A stretch of 35,545 nt of DNA from assembly GCA_945897475.1 (NCBI GenBank), contig CAMDFL010000029.1, forward strand, positions 1 through 35,545. Direction: 5' to 3'. A program made the position numbers and the translations under genes. The notes below the pieces were generated by a model. It did not search any database, was not told the origin of the DNA, and saw nothing but the letters and a program-made list of their open reading frames with translations. This DNA comes from Bordetella parapertussis (GTDB taxonomy: Bacteria > Pseudomonadota > Gammaproteobacteria > Burkholderiales > SG8-39). Below are positions 30,684 through 35,545 of the stretch, in pieces (within the stretch, counting starts at the first letter, position 1; every line of letters begins with the position of its first letter).

Positions 30684-31685
30684 ATGCTGAAGCTTGTTGT
30701 CATCGGTACCGGCTGGTGGGGCATGGAGTTGGGCAAGGCGGCAAAAGATCGCCCCGATAAAGTGGAGTTGGGCGGGTGCTGCTCATTGTCGGAGGCCGAA
30801 TGCGCCAGATTCATCGCGGCCTGTGGTGGCAAGCGTTGGAATACTTATGAAGAGGTGCTGGCTGACAAGAGCGTGGGCGCGGTGATGCTGGCCACGCCGC
30901 ACTCCTTGCACTGGACGCAAATAATTGCCGCAGCCGAGGCGGGTAAGCACGTATTTTGTGAAAAACCTTTCACGCTGTCCGTGGAAACTGCATCCAAAGC
31001 CATTCGCGCCTGCGAGAAAGCCCGCGTGGTTCTGGCGGTGGGCCACAACCGACGCTTCCTCCCCGGTCCGCGCAGGATGAAGGCCATGATCGATGCGGGC
31101 GAACTCGGTCAGATCATTCACGTTGACGCGCACTACTCGGGCAATATTGAGGGACGCTATCCGAAGGAGCATTGGCGGGTAAAGCAAAGCGAGATCCCGG
31201 CGGGTTCCACCACACCCATGGGCCTGCACGTGGTGGACACGCTCACCTGGTTGCTGGGGCCGGTGGCGCGCTTGACGGCCATCACCAAACACCAGGCGCT
31301 CTCCTACCCGCTGGATGACACCTGCGCCGCCTTGTTCGAATTGAACAGCGGCGTCACCGGCCAGTACAGCGCGCACCTTGCGGTCTCGATGAGCTCGATG
31401 TTGAAGGTCTACGGCACCAAGGCCAATCTCGAATGCCGCAATGCCTTCTCCGAGCTCACCATCGAACCCACCGACGTCACCAAGCCGCGTGAATTTTTGC
31501 GTTATACGCACGACGACAGCCTGCAACAGGAAGTGGCCGCGCTGGCAGATGCGGCTGGGGGCGGTGCGCCATATCCGATAAAGCCCATCGAAGCGCTGCG
31601 TAATATTGCGGTGCTGGAGGCGATCATGAAGTCTGCGGCGTCAGGCAATTCTTGGGTGCCCGTGGCGCAGGGGTTGACGCCGTAG
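30684..31685 (+). CDS. Gfo/Idh/MocA family oxidoreductase
   Basis: The 333-residue protein has an N-terminal Rossmann domain with VVIGTGWWGMELGKAA (5-20), the family motif CEKPFTLS with catalytic-site Lys94 (92-99), and GHNRRFLPGPRRMK leading into the alpha/beta substrate domain. A conserved His in LHVVDTLTWLLG corresponds to the second catalytic region. Family enzymes oxidise or reduce sugar-type or alcohol substrates with NAD(P). The first glycine motif reads GTGWWG rather than GxGxxG with small residues, a mild variant. AAGGAGAAGG lies right before the ATG. It follows the MetE-like gene and may act on its product; the substrate is unknown. Confidence 0.92.
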   Translation: MLKLVVIGTGWWGMELGKAAKDRPDKVELGGCCSLSEAECARFIAACGGKRWNTYEEVLADKSVGAVMLATPHSLHWTQIIAAAEAGKHVFCEKPFTLSVETASKAIRACEKARVVLAVGHNRRFLPGPRRMKAMIDAGELGQIIHVDAHYSGNIEGRYPKEHWRVKQSEIPAGSTTPMGLHVVDTLTWLLGPVARLTAITKHQALSYPLDDTCAALFELNSGVTGQYSAHLAVSMSSMLKVYGTKANLECRNAFSELTIEPTDVTKPREFLRYTHDDSLQQEVAALADAAGGGAPYPIKPIEALRNIAVLEAIMKSAASGNSWVPVAQGLTP

Positions 31686-31830
31686 ATCGGGAATGAAGAT
31701 CCCAGGATCATCACATTAGGCGATGCTCGAGCTAAGGCCGAATGGGAACAAAACAGTATCGTTGGCGCTCTCGCAGCCAACCCCGGATTGGCGGTATGCT
31801 TGGAACTACTGTGCATTCTGGGAGTGACGC

Positions 31831-32316
31831 ATGAATATCAGCGCTGAACAACTGGCCGAACTGCTCGCCGGCATTGCCAAATCCCAAAACGCCATTATCG
31901 ACGCCGTGGAGCGCGCCAATGGCGGTTGGCGCAGTACGCATATGAGCCCGGTGCTCGGTGTCGCGGCCAATATGCGCAGCGCCGAGGCGCGTTTGGTCGA
32001 TCTGCCTTCTCGTGTATTGCTGCGCTACCAAGGCCGGCCGGCGGTGGATATTGCACTGATCGCGGCGGAGCTTGAACACCTGATATCGGGAACACCTATG
32101 CCTGAAGGGGCTGCAAATGCAGCAGCGGCTATGGCTCGGCCCGAGGCGACTATTGGCGCCGTACGCGCTTCCGTTACGGTTCAGGCGCCTCCGGCTAGGG
32201 CTATTCCTCCGGCGGCGGCCACCCCAGTGGCGGCAGCGCCTGTTGCTCCTGCGCCGGCACCCGCTGCCGCCGCACCACTAGGCGGCGACGATCTGGATTT
32301 CATCAGGAAGGTTTGA
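31831..32316 (+). CDS. hypothetical protein with Ala/Pro-rich C-terminal half
   Basis: I do not recognise this 161-residue protein. The first 85 residues look folded and helical (MNISAEQLAELLAGIAKSQNAIIDAVERAN opens it); residues 90-150 are Ala/Pro/Val-rich and probably disordered; the end is GGDDLDFIRKV, a short acidic-then-basic tail. No signal peptide or membrane segment is visible, so it should be cytoplasmic. GGGAG lies 6 bases before the ATG. Its last 14 bases overlap the end of a small leftward frame. Confidence 0.65.
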   Translation: MNISAEQLAELLAGIAKSQNAIIDAVERANGGWRSTHMSPVLGVAANMRSAEARLVDLPSRVLLRYQGRPAVDIALIAAELEHLISGTPMPEGAANAAAAMARPEATIGAVRASVTVQAPPARAIPPAAATPVAAAPVAPAPAPAAAAPLGGDDLDFIRKV

Positions 32317-32509
32317 TCGCGACGGCCCTGCCCGCCCGCGATATTTTGATGCCGTATTTAAAGCGGTAAACCACCCGGCGCCATAGACTGGTGCCGGGGG
32401 CGCCGACGCGCGCCAGGCGCGGCAATGCATCCGGAAACGCGCACTCAACGCCGAGTGGGGCTTCGCCGTAGCCGCAGGTGCCTGAGGGTTTCAAGGTGGA
32501 GATTTTCAC
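32303..32509 (-). CDS. possible small hypothetical protein
   Basis: A 68-codon frame starts with GTG 32509, which overlaps the stop of the upstream small membrane-protein frame by four bases (GTGA). The sequence is basic at its end (YRFKYGIKISRAGRAVAIKPS) and has two Cys. No family is recognised. The overlap with the upstream frame supports it, but the 14-base overlap with the convergent gene and lack of a ribosome binding site leave it uncertain. Confidence 0.35.
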   Translation of the reverse strand: MKISTLKPSGTCGYGEAPLGVECAFPDALPRLARVGAPGTSLWRRVVYRFKYGIKISRAGRAVAIKPS

Positions 32510-32715
32510 GGCGCTTTGCTTGTCTCGGATGGTTTATCGATCAAATTGCCATCGTATTGCGCGGTGGACTGGGCCAATAGAATTACCGCACCGCTCAGCA
32601 CCACCGATGCTCCTACCCCGATCAAAAACGCCTTCAGGGTATGGCTGAAGAAATCGGCGGCCATCAGCCGTTGATCGGATTTGCGGACCGTGGAGTTGTT
32701 GTTTTGGGGTGGCAT
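32506..32715 (-). CDS. small single-pass membrane protein, function unknown
   Basis: The 69-residue product has a polar N-terminus (MPPQNNNSTVRKSDQRL), one strong hydrophobic segment (about 27-49, LKAFLIGVGASVVLSGAVILLAQ) and a polar C-terminus. It is probably an inner-membrane protein with its N-terminus inside. It is transcribed divergently from the response regulator gene, with the GGGTATATTT array in the 208-bp gap between them, so it may share control with that system (inference). The ribosome binding site is weak. Confidence 0.55.
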   Translation of the reverse strand: MPPQNNNSTVRKSDQRLMAADFFSHTLKAFLIGVGASVVLSGAVILLAQSTAQYDGNLIDKPSETSKAP

Positions 32716-32830
32716 GGCGGTATTGATCCAGATCGGGTTTCTTCAGGACTACATTCAAACACCCCGATCTGGCAATGCGCCGATACATTGTGGCAAAAAG
32801 ATGGCGGTAATCCAGGAGTGCGTGCTCCTC

Positions 32831-32898
32831 GGGTATATTTCTCTGGGTATATTTCCCTGGCGTATATTTCTCTGGGGTATATTTTCCGGGGTATATTT
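32831..32898. repeat. five tandem GGGTATATTT-type repeats upstream of the response regulator gene
   Basis: The core GGGTATATTT (or GCGTATATTT in the third unit) begins at 32831, 32845, 32860, 32875 and 32889, with periods of 14 or 15 bp. Each unit is usually flanked by CC or CT, giving G-rich and C-rich ends around an A/T core. The last unit ends 25 bp before the response regulator start codon, so the array occupies the likely promoter and leader of that gene. It could be a multi-site operator or a length-variable promoter. Confidence 0.85.
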
Positions 32899-32923
32899 CC
32901 CTTTAAATTTTTCAGCTGAATCC

Positions 32924-33613
32924 ATGCCCCGACGCATTGCCCTGGTGGAGGACGACCCGGCCATTCGAGCCAACTACGCCGACGCGCTGAAAAAGCATGG
33001 TCACGAAGTGCAGGCCTATGGCGCGCGCGCCGAGGCCATGGCAGCATTTCGAACGCGATTGCCAGACCTTGCCATCCTCGACATCGGACTGGGTGACGAC
33101 AGCGACGGCGGTTTTGCTTTGTGCCGCGACCTGCGGGCACTCTCGGCCGGATTGCCGATCATTTTCCTCACCGCCCGTGACAGCGATTTCGACGTGGTGT
33201 CGGGCCTGCGCATGGGGGCAGATGACTATCTCACCAAGGACATCAGTCTGCCGCATTTGCTGGCCAGGGTTGCGGCGCTGTTCCGGCGCATCGACGTTCA
33301 GCGCGAGCCCAAGGCGGCCGATGACATTCTGGAACGCGGCTCACTGGCCCTGGATATGAAACGTTTTACTGCCGCCTGGAGCGGCGTTCGGGTTGAGCTC
33401 ACGCTAACGGAGTTCTGGATGGTGCATGCGCTGGCTCGTCATCCGGGGCATGTGAAGAATCGAGAACAACTCATGCGCGAGGCCAATCTGGTGGTGGATG
33501 ACGATACGGTTACCTCGCACATGAAACGCATTCGCCGTAAATTCCAGGCGGTTGCGGCGGTGTTCGATGAGATTGAGACGGTCTACGGTATGGGTTACCG
33601 GTGGAAGGGTTGA
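32924..33613 (+). CDS. pdsR: OmpR-family response regulator of the proteobacterial dedicated sortase system
   Basis: The 229-residue protein has a receiver domain with Asp10/Asp11, phosphoacceptor Asp53 (LAILDIGLG), Thr83 and Lys105, followed by a winged-helix DNA-binding domain (about 135-228) ending VYGMGYRWKG. The segments LTARDSDFDVVSGLRMGADDYLTKDISLPHLLARVAALFRRI and LTLTEFWMVHALARHPGHVK match, as I recall them, the PdsR family that accompanies proteobacterial class-GN sortases. It should bind direct repeats in promoters when phosphorylated by the kinase encoded next. The ATG at 32924 is chosen because the receiver begins right after it; upstream in-frame codons only translate the tandem repeat. 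The ribosome binding site is weak. Confidence 0.82.
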   Translation: MPRRIALVEDDPAIRANYADALKKHGHEVQAYGARAEAMAAFRTRLPDLAILDIGLGDDSDGGFALCRDLRALSAGLPIIFLTARDSDFDVVSGLRMGADDYLTKDISLPHLLARVAALFRRIDVQREPKAADDILERGSLALDMKRFTAAWSGVRVELTLTEFWMVHALARHPGHVKNREQLMREANLVVDDDTVTSHMKRIRRKFQAVAAVFDEIETVYGMGYRWKG

Positions 33614-33653
33614 TGCTTCGTTATCGCATCGATATGGGCGAGGATGCACGAAT

Positions 33654-35318
33654 TTGAAGCTCTTCCGGATATTTTCCCTGGGGCTGCGCGGCAAGCTCGC
33701 CTTGGCGGCCTTGGTGCTCCTGGCGTTGCCCTGGGTGGGTTGGCAATACGTGCAAGAGATGGAGGGGGTCTTGCTCGATGCACAGGAGCAGACATTGCTT
33801 GGCACCGCGCGTGCCGTATCCACTGCGCTGCACGAGCGGCCGCAGTTGCTGCGCTTGCGCCCGCTGCCAATGCAATCAGGCGAAACCCGACCCTTGCAGG
33901 GACGCGACGGCGAATTACCGCCCGCCCTGGATGCCGAACCGCGCGAATTGGGCAATGAGTCCGCGGGCGTCAATCGTGAAGGCGAGGTTGCGGCGATTCT
34001 CAAAGGCATAGAGCGCAGTACCTCGCGCATCTGGGTGGTTAATCGGGAATTCCGGGTGATCGCCTTGGCCGGCAGTTTGCGACGCGTGGTAGCGCCTGCC
34101 AAGGATGTGGGTCGGATCGAATACCTGATGCAGTTGGCCATGACACAGGTGTTGCGAAGGCCTTCCGAAGACTTCGATGAGGCCGCGCCGGAAGATGTGC
34201 TTTCCACCGGGCGAGAAGTCATCGCAGCGCTGCAGGGCGCACCGCGCACCCGCGTCCGCCAGACCTCGGATGGCAAGGCGGCGATCGTCTCGGCGGCCCA
34301 CCCGATCTGGTCGGGCGACGAAGTCATGGGTGCGGTGGTGGTGGAGGAGAGCACCAATTCGATTCTGTCGGTACGAAATCAGGCCCTGGAGCGTTTGCTA
34401 TTCGCGACGCTTGCCGCATTCGTGATTGCGGGCGCCGTTTTGCTGGGGCTGGCGACGCGCATTTCCTGGCGAATCCGGCGTCTGCGCGACGAGGCCGAGG
34501 GCGCCATCGATGCGCAAGGGCGAATTACCCACACATTCTCGGGGTCAAGCGCCGGCGATGAAATTGGCGATCTGTCGCGAAGTTTCTCCTCGGTGCTTGC
34601 ACGCCTGACCGAACATCACAGTTATCTGGAAACCATGGCGAGTCGTCTTTCGCATGAACTGCGAACGCCGGTGGCGGTGGTTCGCTCATCGCTAGAAAAT
34701 CTCAAACTCGAACCTTCGCCGGTTGAAGCGCGTGTCTATTTGCAACGCGCGGAACAAGGATTGGCGAGGCTCTCCACCATATTGACGCGCATGAGCGAGG
34801 CAACGCGCCTTGAACAAGGCTTGCTTGCCACGGAGCGCGAACGCTTCGATCTGGCGCTGGTGGTATCGGGTTGCGTGGAGGGTTACCGCAGCGCTTTTCG
34901 GGGCCGGGCGTTCGACTTGAGCGCCCCGGCTGAGTCCCTCATCATCGAAGGTTCGCCGGAACTCATTGCGCAGATGCTGGATAAGCTGGTGGACAACGCC
35001 AATGATTTCGGCACCTCGGGTACGCCCATCAGCGTCAAACTCGACAGGGTGGGCGCCGCGCCGGAACTTGGCGATCCGGGCAGCGTGGTGCTTGGCGTGT
35101 CCAATCAGGGCGATGCGTTGCCCGAGGGCACACACGAACGCCTGTTCGCCTCCATGGTGTCGATGCGGCGCGATAAAGGGGGAGAGAAGCCGCATCTTGG
35201 CTTGGGGCTTTATGTGGCACGCCTGATTGCCGAATTTCATCGTGGCACCATCTTTGCCGAGAACCTGGCGGATAGTCAGGGCGTCGCGGTAAAGGTGACG
35301 TTCAAACTTCTGGCGTGA
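33654..35318 (+). CDS. pdsS: membrane sensor histidine kinase of the proteobacterial dedicated sortase system
   Basis: From TTG 33654 (GAGGA about 9 bases upstream) the product has 554 residues. It shows a first membrane segment (12-31), a periplasmic sensor region to about 246, a second segment (247-268), a HAMP-like linker, the DHp domain with phosphoacceptor His334 (RLSHELRTPVAVV), and an ATPase domain with N box Asn448 (DKLVDNANDF) and G box HLGLGLYVARLI (514-525). WQYVQEMEGVLLDAQEQTLLGTARAVSTAL is typical of the PdsS group. Members I recall are nearer 700 residues, so the sensor part may be shortened. It follows the regulator by 40 bp. No sortase or sortase target gene lies in the window. 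Confidence 0.82.
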   Translation: MKLFRIFSLGLRGKLALAALVLLALPWVGWQYVQEMEGVLLDAQEQTLLGTARAVSTALHERPQLLRLRPLPMQSGETRPLQGRDGELPPALDAEPRELGNESAGVNREGEVAAILKGIERSTSRIWVVNREFRVIALAGSLRRVVAPAKDVGRIEYLMQLAMTQVLRRPSEDFDEAAPEDVLSTGREVIAALQGAPRTRVRQTSDGKAAIVSAAHPIWSGDEVMGAVVVEESTNSILSVRNQALERLLFATLAAFVIAGAVLLGLATRISWRIRRLRDEAEGAIDAQGRITHTFSGSSAGDEIGDLSRSFSSVLARLTEHHSYLETMASRLSHELRTPVAVVRSSLENLKLEPSPVEARVYLQRAEQGLARLSTILTRMSEATRLEQGLLATERERFDLALVVSGCVEGYRSAFRGRAFDLSAPAESLIIEGSPELIAQMLDKLVDNANDFGTSGTPISVKLDRVGAAPELGDPGSVVLGVSNQGDALPEGTHERLFASMVSMRRDKGGEKPHLGLGLYVARLIAEFHRGTIFAENLADSQGVAVKVTFKLLA

Positions 35319-35400
35319 CTGTGGCAGGTATTGCCCGGTGTTTGAACGCGAAGGCAGTGTCCCGACAAAGCGCAGTGGATTCACACTCAGCGATAAACCC

Positions 35401-35545
35401 TCAGCCATTGCCGGCCTGAGGGCACAGTGCTTGCAAAGCCTCGCCCAGCGCGACGCCGGCATCGGGGCGATCGAACAGCCGCCCGCATGAGGCAAGGATG
35501 CGCTCGCTTGCTGCGCGCCGCGCCTCGGCATCGGTGCCCAGAGAC
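35401..35545 (-). CDS. C-terminal end of an unidentified protein, cut by the window edge
   Basis: A leftward frame open from the right edge ends at TGA 35401-35403. The visible 47 residues include RRAASERILASCGRLFDRPD and end CPQAGNG; they look helical and cytoplasmic, and I recognise no family. Codon use resembles that of the neighbouring genes. It converges with the histidine kinase gene across an 82-bp gap that shows no clear terminator. Confidence 0.5.
   Translation of the reverse strand, partial: SLGTDAEARRAASERILASCGRLFDRPDAGVALGEALQALCPQAGNG

Noticed and set aside
32831..32898. CRISPR array
   Set aside because: The repeats are 14-15 bp and directly tandem with no spacers, and no cas gene is present.

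Overview
The window looks like a chromosomal accessory region of a betaproteobacterium, probably of the order Burkholderiales. The codon use is GC-rich. Five Bug/TctC-type periplasmic binding proteins plus one Bug remnant are present, an expansion typical of Bordetella- and Cupriavidus-like genomes. I cannot name a genus. No rRNA, tRNA, CRISPR array, phage or transposase gene was seen.

Layout. Positions 1-7305 hold catabolic genes interleaved with four Bug genes: a resorcylate-decarboxylase-like amidohydrolase, an old-yellow-enzyme homologue and an MmgE/PrpD protein. Positions 7390-9873 hold a small nucleotidyltransferase-domain protein, an acyl-CoA dehydrogenase and an SDR with an altered active site. 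A leftward cluster (15528 down to 9996) carries a class II aldolase, a Bug remnant, a VanA-like Rieske oxygenase, a glycine-rich-domain protein, a TauD-type dioxygenase and an MFS exporter. Positions 15625-18113 hold a broken antitoxin gene, an exported MsrB, a TfdA-like dioxygenase (leftward) and a SET-domain protein. A long rightward block (18374-31685) encodes an RDD membrane protein, an M24 family protein, E1-alpha/E1-beta/E2 of a 2-oxo-acid or acetoin dehydrogenase, a 3-hydroxyisobutyrate-dehydrogenase-like enzyme, a Bug protein, a TRAP transporter (DctP and fused DctQM), a zinc MetE-like protein and a Gfo/Idh/MocA oxidoreductase. The right end has a hypothetical protein, two tiny leftward genes and a two-component pair of the proteobacterial dedicated sortase type. 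Both window edges cut genes.

How the parts may work together (inference): binding proteins and the TRAP system import organic acids; the Rieske and 2-oxoglutarate/Fe(II) enzymes, decarboxylase, flavin reductase and acyl-CoA dehydrogenase would open and oxidise aromatic or ether-type acids; the E1/E2 complex would turn a 2-oxo acid or acetoin product into an acyl-CoA. No substrate can be fixed from sequence alone.

The least explained signals are non-coding. A dispersed repeat of about 160 bp occurs in two full copies and one short copy; its main hairpin keeps its pairing although the arm sequences differ. Five tandem GGGTATATTT-type repeats lie directly upstream of the sortase-type response regulator. 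A six-unit 15-bp minisatellite encodes the N-terminus of E1-alpha. Short tandem duplications of possible operators occur in many intergenic gaps. Several enzymes also lack textbook catalytic residues (OYE, SDR, M24), and the E2 lacks a recognisable subunit-binding domain.
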